Part shown: positions 1 through 8,398 of the stretch, piece by piece | Layout of the letters: each line of letters opens with the position of its first letter | How positions within the stretch are numbered: the first letter of the stretch is position 1 | Assembly: GCF_000010985.1 (NCBI RefSeq) | Contig: NC_013939.1 | Span: 897,501 to 961,500, forward strand | DNA: 64,000 nucleotides | Origin: Deferribacter desulfuricans SSM1 | GTDB taxonomy: Bacteria > Chrysiogenota > Deferribacteres > Deferribacterales > Deferribacteraceae | Direction: 5' to 3' | Position numbers and translations under genes: made by a program | The notes under the pieces: generated by a model | Told to the model about the DNA's origin: nothing | What the model saw: only the letters and a program-made list of their open reading frames with translations | Database searches by the model: none

Positions 1-58
1 TGAGATAAAATAATCTGAGTATCAAACATTATTTATACGTTTTAACGTTCCAAAGTTC

Positions 59-1603
59 TTAAGTTTCAACGTTTTCCCATTCAAATGAAACAATATTGCG
101 ATTTTTTTTGCTAAATTCTATGCCTATCAAGTAAATATCTGAATATCTGTTCTCATACTTTTCAAAATATCTCTTTTCTTTTATCTGTTTTAATGCTTTA
201 TTTTCCGCATCCTCATCAACCACTTTAAACTCAATTATGTAAACTTTCCCATTATGTATTATCGTTACGTCTATTTTTCCCCTGTTGGTGACATCTTCTG
301 CTATCGTATATAATCCAGCACCATTAAATAACGCATAAACTACAGATGCATAAAAACCCTCATACTCTTCCAAATCATTCTTCCTATACCAATCATGAGA
401 TATCGATGAAAAAAAACTAACTAAACTCTTTTTCAATTTCTCTATATCTCCAACACGCAAAGCTTCCTCTAAAACTGTCTCCGTATCTTCTTTTATGTCC
501 AACGTAGATAAAACATCTATTAAAAAGAAATTATTTAAACTCATCTTCACTTCTAAATTGGGATACGACAATACATACTTCGTCTTAAAACCTGAACTAA
601 CTGTACCCTTTATGGTTAAATACCCTGTCTGAAAAAGTATGTTCTCAGGTCTTATAAATCCCACATCCAAATTGGATAATATTTCATCACTTGCCCTTAA
701 AGATTCTAATTTCGGTAGATAAAATTTATTATCCAATAACAGTTTTATCAAAAAGGTAGGTGTACCTGTCTCAAACCAGTAAGGTCTAAAACTCTTTTTA
801 TCAAACAAAAGTAAAATATCAAATGGATTGTAAACCTTCTCTCCAAGCCAGCTATAACCATTGTACCACTCTTTAACTTCTTTTCTGTCAAAATCTTTTA
901 TCCTATCTGCAAAAACACTCTCCAAATCTGATTGTGTATAGCCACAAATTGTGGCAAATCTTTCATCCAATGTGATATCATTCAATTGATTCAATCCACT
1001 AAATATCGATACCTTGGAAAACCTCGATACACCGGTCAAAAATACAATCTTTAAATAAGGGTCTGCATCCTTTAATACAGATTCAAAATCTTTCAATATC
1101 TCCCGGTTCTCCTTCGCAACCTCTATATCATCTATCCTATCCAGTATTGGCTTGTCATACTCATCAACAAGTACAACAACCTTTTCATCATATTTTGCTG
1201 CAAGATTTTCTATCAACTCTTTAAACTTCAGACTTATAATATCCTCTGTCAACGATATATCATAGTCCCTCGAAATCTTATCAAGATATGAATTTATGAT
1301 TTTGATTAATTTATCGGCATTGTTTATAACTCCACTGCCGAAACTGATTTTTATTACCGGGTACTTTCTATCCCAATCCCAATTGTCATAAAGGTAAAGA
1401 CCTTTGAATAATTCTCTATTTCCGCTAAAAGCCTCTTTCAATGTATCAAGAAAAAGGGATTTACCAAATCTGCGTGGACGACTGAGGAAGAAATATTTAC
1501 CTACTCCGACCAATCTTTCAACAAAATGCGTTTTATCCACGTAATAATAATTTTCCGTTCTGATTTCTTTAAAACTCTGTATACCTATCGGCAACTTCTT
1601 CAT
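59..1603 (-). CDS. AAA-ATPase-like / PD-(D/E)XK nuclease family protein
   Basis: The 514-residue protein has the layout of the widespread AAA-ATPase-like plus PD-(D/E)XK (PDDEXK_9) family. The N-terminus carries a P-loop-like RRFGKS motif within the first 60 residues, and a Walker B-like VVVLVDEYDKP lies near residue 145. The C-terminus has the nuclease signature: an Asp in GKIDVTII followed by the E-x-K of YIIEFKV. These genes are often multicopy and lie in accessory DNA; their function is unsettled, and mobile-element or defence roles are speculation. The start is an ATG preceded by a GGAGA-like ribosome site. Short ACTATACCACTC repeats lie just upstream. It is the leftmost gene of what appears to be an integrated element. 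Confidence 0.85.
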   Translation of the reverse strand: MKKLPIGIQSFKEIRTENYYYVDKTHFVERLVGVGKYFFLSRPRRFGKSLFLDTLKEAFSGNRELFKGLYLYDNWDWDRKYPVIKISFGSGVINNADKLIKIINSYLDKISRDYDISLTEDIISLKFKELIENLAAKYDEKVVVLVDEYDKPILDRIDDIEVAKENREILKDFESVLKDADPYLKIVFLTGVSRFSKVSIFSGLNQLNDITLDERFATICGYTQSDLESVFADRIKDFDRKEVKEWYNGYSWLGEKVYNPFDILLLFDKKSFRPYWFETGTPTFLIKLLLDNKFYLPKLESLRASDEILSNLDVGFIRPENILFQTGYLTIKGTVSSGFKTKYVLSYPNLEVKMSLNNFFLIDVLSTLDIKEDTETVLEEALRVGDIEKLKKSLVSFFSSISHDWYRKNDLEEYEGFYASVVYALFNGAGLYTIAEDVTNRGKIDVTIIHNGKVYIIEFKVVDEDAENKALKQIKEKRYFEKYENRYSDIYLIGIEFSKKNRNIVSFEWENVET

Positions 1604-1624
1604 CTAAATTTCTCCTCACTTACC

Positions 1625-1666
1625 ACTATACCACTCACTACTCAATTACTTACAACTATACCACTC
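1625..1666. repeat. Short direct repeats upstream of the ATPase gene
   Basis: ACTATACCACTC occurs exactly at 1625-1636 and 1655-1666, with partial copies between and after (CCACTCACTA, CCACTCTACC). The surrounding gap 1604-1863 is otherwise AT-rich with no recognisable gene. The repeats could be replication slippage or a binding array; nothing in the sequence decides this. Confidence 0.6.
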
Positions 1667-1863
1667 TACCACTCCCCTCATGTCTAAATTATACCTTACA
1701 AACCGAAATTTGCAAATAGATAATCCTTTCATAAACTACCAAAAAGAACTAAAACATTTTAAAGTACATTTCAATCTAACATAATCTTCAAATTTTTCCG
1801 GGTGCTGGACTTAGACATAGGAAGTACTTAAAGTGTCCGAATAGAGCGATACTGGCAAAGTGC

Positions 1864-2208
1864 TTATTCTTCCGTAAAGATTATAGATTCAATGATGTCT
1901 AAGATTTTTTCCATTTTACTGTCGGATAGCTTTTGTACAAATTGTACATTTCTTGCTTTAAAATCTATACTTCTCATTTGATCCACCATTGCAGCGCCAT
2001 TTATTTTACCTTCCTCAATGATAACATGGGTTGGATAATTTTTAATTTTTGAAGTAATCGGTATCACAAAACTCATCCCTGTCTTTAAATTAAAATAAGA
2101 ATGGCTGACCACAACAGCATATCTCTTTCCCTTTTGTTCATGCCCCAAAGTAGGATTAAAATCAAGGTGAACGATATCACCTTTTTCAGGAACATATCTT
2201 TTTACCAT
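1864..2208 (-). CDS. mazF: Type II toxin, PemK/MazF family endoribonuclease
   Basis: The 114-residue protein is a typical MazF/PemK toxin in length and sequence. It begins with the family hallmark PEKGDIVHLDFNPTLGHEQKG (residues about 7-27), followed by RYAVVVS and the FVIPITSK strand. MazF proteins are sequence-specific, ribosome-independent mRNA interferases. The gene starts 7 bp inside the end of the upstream antitoxin gene, so the two are translationally coupled in the usual antitoxin-first order. It lies in the presumed integrated element, where it could stabilise that element (inference). Confidence 0.93.
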   Translation of the reverse strand: MVKRYVPEKGDIVHLDFNPTLGHEQKGKRYAVVVSHSYFNLKTGMSFVIPITSKIKNYPTHVIIEEGKINGAAMVDQMRSIDFKARNVQFVQKLSDSKMEKILDIIESIIFTEE

Positions 2209-2447
2209 ACTTCTTTTCCTTGAGGTTTTTGCCAGTCATATTCTTCAGTTTTGTAATCTTTGTCTTTTTCAAAAAGATCATAAATATTGATTTTAGGTTT
2301 TTTAATGGATTTTACTGGTTTGAGAATTAAATTGTTACCTTTTATTTCAATTTCAATTACATCTCCCACATCAAGCCCGATTTTTCTTAGATATCTTTTA
2401 GGTATTCTGATTCCTTGAGAATTTCCCCATTTTTGGATTATTGCCAT
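2202..2447 (-). CDS. mazE: MazE-type antitoxin, AbrB/SpoVT DNA-binding fold
   Basis: The 81-residue protein opens with the MazE swapped-hairpin signature IQKWGNSQGIRIPK and continues with GDVIEIEIKGNNLILKP. The C-terminal 30 residues are charged and probably disordered, the part that wraps the toxin in this family. Together with mazF it forms an autoregulated toxin-antitoxin operon. An AGAGG ribosome site lies 7 bp before the ATG. Two GTATATAC palindromes in the promoter are the likely operator. Confidence 0.92.
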   Translation of the reverse strand: MAIIQKWGNSQGIRIPKRYLRKIGLDVGDVIEIEIKGNNLILKPVKSIKKPKINIYDLFEKDKDYKTEEYDWQKPQGKEVW

Positions 2448-2471
2448 ATCATTACCTCTTTTTTATATATT

Positions 2472-2510
2472 GTATATACATAGTATATACTTAAATTTCT
2501 GGTTTTACAA
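2472..2510 (-). promoter_or_regulatory. mazEF promoter with tandem GTATATAC operators
   Basis: On the minus strand a -35 TTGTAA (complement of 2505-2510) and a -10 TATACT (complement of 2482-2487) are 17 bp apart. Two copies of the palindrome GTATATAC, at 2472-2479 and 2483-2490 and separated by ATA, cover the -10 and the expected start point. This is the arrangement expected of a MazE/MazEF autorepressed promoter. The rest of 2511-2652 holds only AT-rich sequence and part of a dispersed repeat (2640-2657). Confidence 0.65.
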
Positions 2511-2652
2511 GTAAAAGTATGTGATTATATTCTTCAATTAAATCAATAATCATTTTCACCCTGATTTTACTTTAAAACAACAAAAAATGCTTTTCTTTTT
2601 ATTTTTACCACCATTGAATTTACTACATTAAAATTGTACCCTAATAATGACT

Positions 2653-3999
2653 TTATTCATTTTTATCAATGGATTTAAGCATTGGTTCAAACAAACTTTT
2701 TTTAAAGCTATCTATTTTATTATCAAATTTAGCCTGAGCTATCTTAACATAATTATTGGTAATATCAGGTTTACTATGATTCATATACTCTTGAATTTCT
2801 TTTTGGTAAAAATCTTTACTTAAAGCCAATAAAGTAGCTACCGTATGCCTAAAAACATACATTGTAACATTTTTATCAATTCCAGCATTTTTTGCCGCAG
2901 TTTTTAATGCTTTTGAGTTATTTCTTGTTTTAAACAATTGATCTGTTATATTATTTTTTGTAATGTATTCTCTTATTTCGTTTAAAGTAAATTCTGTAAT
3001 CGGTTTAGAATCCAGTTTGTCACCAGTTTTACTTATTGTTGTTGTTATAATCTTATTTACAAAATCAATGTCTTTAACCGTTAATTTATTAATATCACCT
3101 CTACGCCATCCTGTCTCAATTGCTATGAGTGTTTTGAGATATACTTCTTCAGCCCCAGACAGCTTTAAGGATGCAATCAGCTTATGTATTTCATCTTCTT
3201 CTAAGAAAATGATACGAGGTTTATATTTATTTGACATTTTAATATTATCATAAACATGAGTATATAATTTTTCTTCTATGTAATTGTGCGTTTTTGCATT
3301 GTTTAAAAATGAGCGAATTACGTTAATATATTTATCAATAGTGTTCTTTGCCAACTGCTTTTTTCTCGGTTGATAAGATATATGATTTTTAATTAAAGTT
3401 ATAAAGAAATTTTTATTGGAAGCATTTATAGGCTCTGAAACAAAAAATTCATTATTGATACGCCTGATGTTTAACAACTTTTCAAGTAATGATTCTTTAT
3501 TTTTTCTTTCAATTTTAAACTCATAATTTTCTATAAAAGATAAGAAATCATCTATATCACTTTCCTTGAGTTCAGACATTAATAAATTTAATTTGTTTTT
3601 ATACTTTACAGTAAGTAGATAATAGACAAAATGAGTTAACCTATAAAGATCAATATAATCGCCAGTTGGTTTTATAAGTGGAGCATGTTGAAAAAAGAAA
3701 TCTATTAAAGTTATCTGCTGCTTTTCCTTCTTGTTTCTAAGTAGGTGGTTAATTTCTTTTAAAATTTGTTCACGTTTTACTTTAGTTTTTATATCAGAAT
3801 AGTATATGTTGTACTCGCGAGATACGTTTAAAAACTTTTTATTGTTTTTAATATAAACTTTATCATTTAATACACTATTACAGTTAGGGCAGAATATCTG
3901 ACCACTTTTTTTGCTTAATTTAACATTTTCTAAGACTACATATTTTTTGCATTTGGTACATCTAAGGTAAAATGTTTTAATCTCTCTTATCCCGCGCAT
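2653..3999 (-). CDS. Tyrosine recombinase/integrase with N-terminal zinc ribbon
   Basis: The 448-residue protein has a Cys4 zinc ribbon at its N-terminus (C14, C17, C37, C40), a SAM-like core-binding region near residues 205-250, and a C-terminal tyrosine recombinase domain. Catalytic positions visible are the first Arg in GWRRGD, then R384 within YVFRHT, H408 in MNHS and the nucleophile Y417 in NNYVKI. The usual box II His of HxxR is Tyr (Y381). It lies 190 bp from a tRNA-Arg 3' fragment and points away from it, the standard integrase/att arrangement. The zinc ribbon is an unusual addition and may aid DNA binding (inference). No good ribosome site precedes the ATG. Confidence 0.88.
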   Translation of the reverse strand: MRGIREIKTFYLRCTKCKKYVVLENVKLSKKSGQIFCPNCNSVLNDKVYIKNNKKFLNVSREYNIYYSDIKTKVKREQILKEINHLLRNKKEKQQITLIDFFFQHAPLIKPTGDYIDLYRLTHFVYYLLTVKYKNKLNLLMSELKESDIDDFLSFIENYEFKIERKNKESLLEKLLNIRRINNEFFVSEPINASNKNFFITLIKNHISYQPRKKQLAKNTIDKYINVIRSFLNNAKTHNYIEEKLYTHVYDNIKMSNKYKPRIIFLEEDEIHKLIASLKLSGAEEVYLKTLIAIETGWRRGDINKLTVKDIDFVNKIITTTISKTGDKLDSKPITEFTLNEIREYITKNNITDQLFKTRNNSKALKTAAKNAGIDKNVTMYVFRHTVATLLALSKDFYQKEIQEYMNHSKPDITNNYVKIAQAKFDNKIDSFKKSLFEPMLKSIDKNE

Positions 4000-4040
4000 A
4001 TGGAAAATTTATATTCCTTCATTATAAAAGTCAATGAAAA

Positions 4041-4064
4041 AGTGATACTCTTAGTGATACTCTT
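4041..4064. repeat. Perfect 12-bp tandem repeat between integrase and att site
   Basis: AGTGATACTCTT is repeated twice without a gap (4041-4052 and 4053-4064). The position, between the integrase start and the tRNA fragment, is where arm-type integrase or excisionase sites usually lie. That function is inferred, not shown. Confidence 0.55.
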
Positions 4065-4190
4065 ATTTATGCAATAACGTATAAACAAGCTCATTTTTAA
4101 TATATAATTAAAAACTTTAACATCGTAACATATTGCTATTTATTATTATTTACAACAAGATAGCATCTTTTGCAAAATAGCTAAAGGCCA

Positions 4191-4242
4191 GCAAACAGGA
4201 TTCCTAATCCTGGTGTCAGAGGTTCGAGTCCTCTCGGGGGCG
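4191..4242 (+). other. tRNA-Arg(CCT) 3' fragment, probable attR of an integrated element
   Basis: From 4196 the sequence folds as the 3' two thirds of a tRNA. There is an anticodon stem CAGGA/TCCTG (4196-4200, 4208-4212) with loop TTCCTAA giving anticodon CCT, a five-base variable region, a T arm AGAGG-TTCGAGT-CCTCT (4218-4234), and the 3' acceptor strand CGGGGGC plus discriminator G (4235-4242). The required 5' acceptor strand GCCCCCG is absent upstream, where the sequence is AT-rich, so this is not a complete tRNA. With the integrase beside it, the simplest reading is the displaced 3' copy of the target tRNA gene. The intact tRNA would then lie beyond the left end of the window. Confidence 0.72.
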
Positions 4243-4311
4243 TTTTTATTTTACTTGTTTAACAAATAATTACTAATTTGTGTTTTTTATGTTCTGACAA
4301 TTTTCTGACAG

Positions 4312-4677
4312 TTGTATGTCAAACTTAGGTCTTTGTTTCTCCGATTTTATATATTTAGCATACCTTTTAAATGTGAAGGAAAACCAAAACAGCAATCATA
4401 TGTTGCTATTATTATAGCTAAGAAATTAGGTTGGAAGGCAGCAGTAACTGATAGTAAAGATAAAGAATTATTATTAAACTTATTGGAGTATAGTTTAAAA
4501 TATGGTGTAAAAATAGAGTTAAATGAGGAGCAACAGGTAATTGTAGGTGTAACATTTTATGAAGATTATTTAAATGATTTTGAAAACCAATATAACCAAA
4601 AAGAAAATGACAAAAGTAATAAGAAAAAATCAAAACAAAATACAAAAAATAATAGATTAATAGAGGCAGATTTATGA
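4312..4677 (+). pseudogene. Possible gene fragment, unknown function
   Basis: An open frame of up to 121 codons has coding-like composition in the middle (AKKLGWKAAVTDSKD, LLNLLEYSLKYGVKIE) and a Lys/Asn-rich tail. It contains no ATG, only a TTG at 4312 right after a stop codon, and no ribosome site is visible. I do not recognise the family. It may be the 3' part of a gene cut by integration or deletion at the nearby att site, or a chance frame. Confidence 0.3.
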
Positions 4678-4820
4678 TATAATTTTGTAAAAGTAAGTAA
4701 ATAATTTTAAAAATATAGGTATTGATAAACATTTACAAATATGTTAAAATATAAAATATTATAAAAATGATAAAATTAAATATGAATGAATTAAAAGTTT
4801 AAAAATATAAATTGGAATTT

Positions 4821-4847
4821 GTTACCCTGCTCGAAGGGATTGCGACC
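4821..4847. repeat. Left copy of 27-bp imperfect direct repeat around the S23 gene
   Basis: This copy starts GTTACCCTGCTCGAAGG and ends TTGCGACC. It matches the copy at 5334-5360 at 24 of 27 positions. The two copies enclose the four-helix-bundle gene and its inverted repeat. Confidence 0.7.
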
Positions 4848-4848
4848 G

Positions 4849-4890
4849 ACTGACACTTTCGTGCCAGCGAATCACGTATCACGGTTAACG
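4849..4890. repeat. Left arm of imperfect inverted repeat around the S23 gene
   Basis: The stretch 4872-4887 (TCACGTATCACGGTTA) matches the reverse complement of 5302-5317 at 14 of 16 positions. The match continues outward, less perfectly, from ACTGAC at 4849 (complement at 5330-5335). Within this arm ACGTATCACG also occurs twice as a direct repeat (4874-4883, 4888-4897). A transcript across the unit could form a stem with the gene in the loop. Confidence 0.65.
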
Positions 4891-4944
4891 TATCACGTGA
4901 AAACTTTTATTGAAACTTTTCTACTTCTTAATTAATTTTGTAAT

Positions 4945-5289
4945 ATGAAAATTGAGGAAATGGATGTTTATAAACTTTCTCACGATTTGACTAAAAGAAT
5001 ATATGAATTACAAAAAAAATTTCCTAAAGAAGAAATTTATGGTTTAGTTGCACAACTTCGAAGAAGTAGCTCATCTATAGTAGCAAATTTAATAGAAGGG
5101 AATTATAGATTTAGCAAAAAAGAGTTTAAACATTTTATAAGTATTTCGAGGGGTTCATGTGCAGAGTTACGATATTTAATTTTTTTGAGTTATGAGTTGG
5201 GTTATCTAAATGAGGATGAGTATCAGACTCTGTTAAGGGTGTGTGAACGAATAATATCAATGTTAACAAAGCTGTATAACTCTTTTTGA
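4945..5289 (+). CDS. Four-helix bundle protein (S23 / 23S rRNA intervening-sequence family)
   Basis: The 114-residue protein matches the four-helix bundle family: VYKLSHDLTKRIYEL in helix 1, the signature LVAQLRRSSSSIVANLIEG, then FKHFISISRGSCAEL and a final amphipathic helix. Relatives are encoded inside intervening sequences of some 23S rRNA genes, as free-standing genes, and as Avd proteins of diversity-generating retroelements. Their biochemical role is poorly known beyond nucleic-acid binding. No reverse transcriptase or rRNA is nearby. The gene sits inside nested inverted and direct repeats, as if it were a compact transferable unit. No strong ribosome site precedes the ATG. Confidence 0.88.
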   Translation: MKIEEMDVYKLSHDLTKRIYELQKKFPKEEIYGLVAQLRRSSSSIVANLIEGNYRFSKKEFKHFISISRGSCAELRYLIFLSYELGYLNEDEYQTLLRVCERIISMLTKLYNSF

Positions 5290-5301
5290 GACGTAACCTG
5301 T

Positions 5302-5335
5302 AAACCGTGTTACGTGAGGCGTTGACAGAGTCAGT
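5302..5335. repeat. Right arm of inverted repeat around the S23 gene
   Basis: This is the partner of 4849-4887. The inner half 5302-5317 is nearly perfect and the outer half (complement ACTGACTCTGTC) is interrupted. It begins 12 bp after the S23 stop codon, so it could also act as a transcript-end structure. Confidence 0.65.
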
Positions 5336-5360
5336 TACCCTGTTCGAATGGATTGAGACC
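5334..5360. repeat. Right copy of 27-bp imperfect direct repeat
   Basis: This copy starts GTTACCCTGTTCGAATGG and ends TTGAGACC, with three differences from 4821-4847. The remaining gap 5361-5659 is AT-rich and shows no gene, repeat or convincing promoter. Confidence 0.7.
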
Positions 5361-5659
5361 TTTATTTTGTTTTTAAGTTTTGTATACATCCGTCTAGTAT
5401 GATTAATACAAATTTTATTTCATTTGATTATGGTAGTGTATAAGAAGTATATGAAAAAATTTATAGGTTAAATGAAAAAATTGCTTAACTTAGTGTCTAC
5501 AAAAACATAGTGCAACTAATTTTGTGTAAATATTAAAAAGAGATAGATCTACTATTGTTTACAAAACCAATAAAAACCGAAAAAGTAGATTTCCTAATTA
5601 ATAGTTATTATTTAGCTGAATTAAAAAAATATTTAAGTTTGTAATATTTAAAATTATTT

Positions 5660-8398
5660 TTATTTTACTTTTCCTAAAGGGAAGGATTGGCCTGTTGGGG
5701 AGGCTACCGGATATTGGGATCGTTTGAATATTTTATCTGCAAGAGTGGGAACTTCACTGTCCACATAGGTTGCAAGTTCAAGAGTTTTTATAAATCCATC
5801 TTTATCTAAATCAGCTTTCCCTTTAAGTCCTTCGGCAAGTACATAGGTAAATAGCCCGTGTCCCTGATATCCTTCAAGAGCTTCCTGCAAAGAAGTGGAG
5901 GCAGAAATTATCGTAGAACCTACAGCTTTTGAAAGTATCTTTACTGCAGTCTCTTCGCTCATACCACGGGTAAGTATTGCCATCTGAAGTGCTTCACCAA
6001 GTTTTCCCGCATTGCAGGTATCTATCACTATCATCTTCTTCGTTGATGGCACATTGGCTATAAGTTCTTTTAGTTCTGTTTGTGTAAGGGCATCTTTTTT
6101 TAATCTGAAAGTGCTAAGTGAACCGACATTGCTTGTTATAAGAAAATACTCCCCATCATCTACAGTACCGTGGCTTGCTACATAAAAGACAAAGACATCA
6201 TCTGGATTGAGATGCTTATAGCTTTTAAGAGTCTTTTTTATGTATTCTTTAGTTGTTTTTTCTTTTGTTGTGAGAAGTTTTACCTCTACCTTTTCAAACA
6301 GAGGCTTTGCAACCTGACTGATTGTTTCGGCAAAAAGATTTGCATCTGCCACTGCGTATTTGAGTGTAAGCTTTGGATTTTTGTATTCATTTATCCCTAT
6401 GACAACTGCATAAATAGAAGGCTTTTTAATGCTTATACTAGCCAATACAGTATGTATAGCAGGGTTGCTCTGCATAGTGTTGTCACCGTTAAAGGCAACA
6501 GCCTTGATAATATTTTCGCCATTTAAAAGTTTTACTGTATAGGTTTTAAAGATAGTTTTTTCACCAGCCTTTGGTGTAATCTTTATTCCCCTTGCACTGT
6601 CAACAATAACTGCAGTATCATTTAAATAAAGCCTTATATCACCAATGCCTCCGCCTGTGTCTGTTATTTTTAATGTAACAGTTATTTCATCTTTATCAGT
6701 CTTTGAAGGTGTATCTATAATCTCCACATCAGGAGGTGTGCCTGCATCTGCAAGGGTTTTGTATCCCTCAAGGGATTTACCAGAAAGGGCAAGCCTGACA
6801 AGGTCTGGTCTATAAAAAGCCTCACGGTAGTTTTCAATACCATAGACCTTATTGCCAATACGAACATTTAGATATTTATCACCATTAGGAGAGGCATTAT
6901 AGTAACCTTCAGGGGTAATCACTATCCATTCACCATCTACGAAGGATAAAAACTGAGCAATTATTTTCTTTGTTTTAATATCTATTAGTTTTATATAACC
7001 ATTAAATGTTTTCTGGGCCTCATATTTGCCAGTTACTGACTCTCCATATCCTCTTGTTATTAATAAATTCCCTTCTTCATCAAAAGATTCTTTAGGTGCA
7101 AATTTTTTAAAGTCTTTGATTTTTGTAAGTTGTTTAGCATTTTTAAGATCCCAAACTAAAAACTTCCATTTTTCATCTTCCAATCTATATACTGCAATTA
7201 AGTAGTTATTAAACTTTTTAGAAAGTGCATAAGGCATTAAATGTAGAGACCTATATTTTTTTACTTGTCGTTTAAGTGTTATATCTATTAAGCTAATATC
7301 TCCTTTTTTATCGCCAGTTAACAAGTAATCTTCCCAAAATGCTGCTGTAGTAAGCTGCACATCTTGAAGCTTTATTACTTTTTCAAGACTAAATGTTCTG
7401 TATATGGTGCCTGAGGAAGTTATAAAGTATTTCATATCTGGCGAAACTGATATAATCTTATCATTTAAAACCATTTCATTTATTTTAGCACCACTCTTTA
7501 TTTCAACTAAACTTAAACTTTGATGCTTTTCATTTCCCATTAAGATAAATTTTCCATTAGATGCTATTATTTTCTTATCTGCTCCAATTTTTTTTATGCT
7601 ATATTTTTGTATAATTCTTCCACTAAATAAATTCACAACATAGATATTGAGATTTGTTTGTATTATTAAGTAAGAGTTATCTGAAGAGATAATAATATAA
7701 AAAGGTGTTTCATATTTTTGTTTTCTATCGAAGAATGACTTTTTCCATATTGAGTTACCTGTTGTTGCTTCAATTAACTCGAAGAGCCAGGGCTCATTTT
7801 CTCGATTTATAAATACTGCGAATCTGCCATCATTTGAAACTGCGATATTTTGTAGATTGTCATATTTATAATATATTATTTTACTTTCTCTGATATCTAA
7901 TGATGATATATCTAAAAAACTGTTGTAATTATATAAAGGACCAAAATTATTGTTCATCATCTCATCAATAAATTCTGCCAAAAGTATTGTGTTTGTACCT
8001 GGATAGACAGAAATTTTATTGGGTCTTATATTTTTATTTAGTTTGATTGTTTTGACCTTTTTGCCAGTTGACAAATCGTATAAACTAATCCCTTCATAAT
8101 TTGAAACGATTAGAATTTTGCCATCATTAGATAGTGTTGCGGCTTTCACCCCATTAATATTTTTTATGGTTTGAATTAATTTTTCCGACTGAACATTCCA
8201 TACCTTTAGTGAAAAATCCATATCTGCAGCAGAAATTATATACCTACCGTCGTATGAAAAATTTAAATAAGTAATTGGTGCACTATGTCCCAACTGAACA
8301 AAAACCTCTGGTTTTTCGATGGCATAAAGATTAACTGTTAAGCCTGATAATAAAAATATTATTATAACTATTCTCATCGTTATATTAACTCTATTCAT
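5660..8398 (-). CDS. Secreted caspase-family (C14) peptidase with beta-propeller
   Basis: The 912-residue protein starts with a hydrophobic signal segment (MRIVIIIFLLSGLTV, residues 8-22). A WD40-like propeller follows, starting LGHSAPITYLNFSYDGRYI and running to about residue 530. A conserved linker (GEWIVITPEGYYNAS) and an Ig-like segment (about 555-660) lead to a C-terminal caspase domain from about 670. The catalytic dyad is present: H743 in YVASHGT and C795 in IDTCNAG. Bacterial caspase homologues usually cleave after basic residues; the substrate here is unknown. It overlaps the upstream DUF4384-type gene by 4 bp (ATGA), so the pair forms one translational unit. The signal peptide places the protease in the periplasm or outside, unlike cytoplasmic caspase defence effectors. 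Confidence 0.85.
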   Translation of the reverse strand: MNRVNITMRIVIIIFLLSGLTVNLYAIEKPEVFVQLGHSAPITYLNFSYDGRYIISAADMDFSLKVWNVQSEKLIQTIKNINGVKAATLSNDGKILIVSNYEGISLYDLSTGKKVKTIKLNKNIRPNKISVYPGTNTILLAEFIDEMMNNNFGPLYNYNSFLDISSLDIRESKIIYYKYDNLQNIAVSNDGRFAVFINRENEPWLFELIEATTGNSIWKKSFFDRKQKYETPFYIIISSDNSYLIIQTNLNIYVVNLFSGRIIQKYSIKKIGADKKIIASNGKFILMGNEKHQSLSLVEIKSGAKINEMVLNDKIISVSPDMKYFITSSGTIYRTFSLEKVIKLQDVQLTTAAFWEDYLLTGDKKGDISLIDITLKRQVKKYRSLHLMPYALSKKFNNYLIAVYRLEDEKWKFLVWDLKNAKQLTKIKDFKKFAPKESFDEEGNLLITRGYGESVTGKYEAQKTFNGYIKLIDIKTKKIIAQFLSFVDGEWIVITPEGYYNASPNGDKYLNVRIGNKVYGIENYREAFYRPDLVRLALSGKSLEGYKTLADAGTPPDVEIIDTPSKTDKDEITVTLKITDTGGGIGDIRLYLNDTAVIVDSARGIKITPKAGEKTIFKTYTVKLLNGENIIKAVAFNGDNTMQSNPAIHTVLASISIKKPSIYAVVIGINEYKNPKLTLKYAVADANLFAETISQVAKPLFEKVEVKLLTTKEKTTKEYIKKTLKSYKHLNPDDVFVFYVASHGTVDDGEYFLITSNVGSLSTFRLKKDALTQTELKELIANVPSTKKMIVIDTCNAGKLGEALQMAILTRGMSEETAVKILSKAVGSTIISASTSLQEALEGYQGHGLFTYVLAEGLKGKADLDKDGFIKTLELATYVDSEVPTLADKIFKRSQYPVASPTGQSFPLGKVK

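Noticed and set aside
2472-2490. mazEF GTATATAC sites as members of the TCA operator family
   Set aside because: Arm sequence and spacing differ (GTATATAC-ATA-GTATATAC against TGTATAC-N-GTATACA), and MazE autoregulation explains them.
4168-4242. A complete tRNA-Arg gene
   Set aside because: The anticodon and T arms and the 3' acceptor strand are good, but the required GCCCCCG 5' strand is absent and the D arm is only partly formed.
4945-5289. Diversity-generating retroelement, because Avd belongs to the same fold family
   Set aside because: No reverse transcriptase, template repeat or variable-repeat target gene is in the window.
4821-5360. Repeats ending in GATTGAGACC looked like CRISPR repeats
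   Set aside because: Only two imperfect copies exist, about 490 bp apart with a gene between them. There are no regular spacers and no cas genes.
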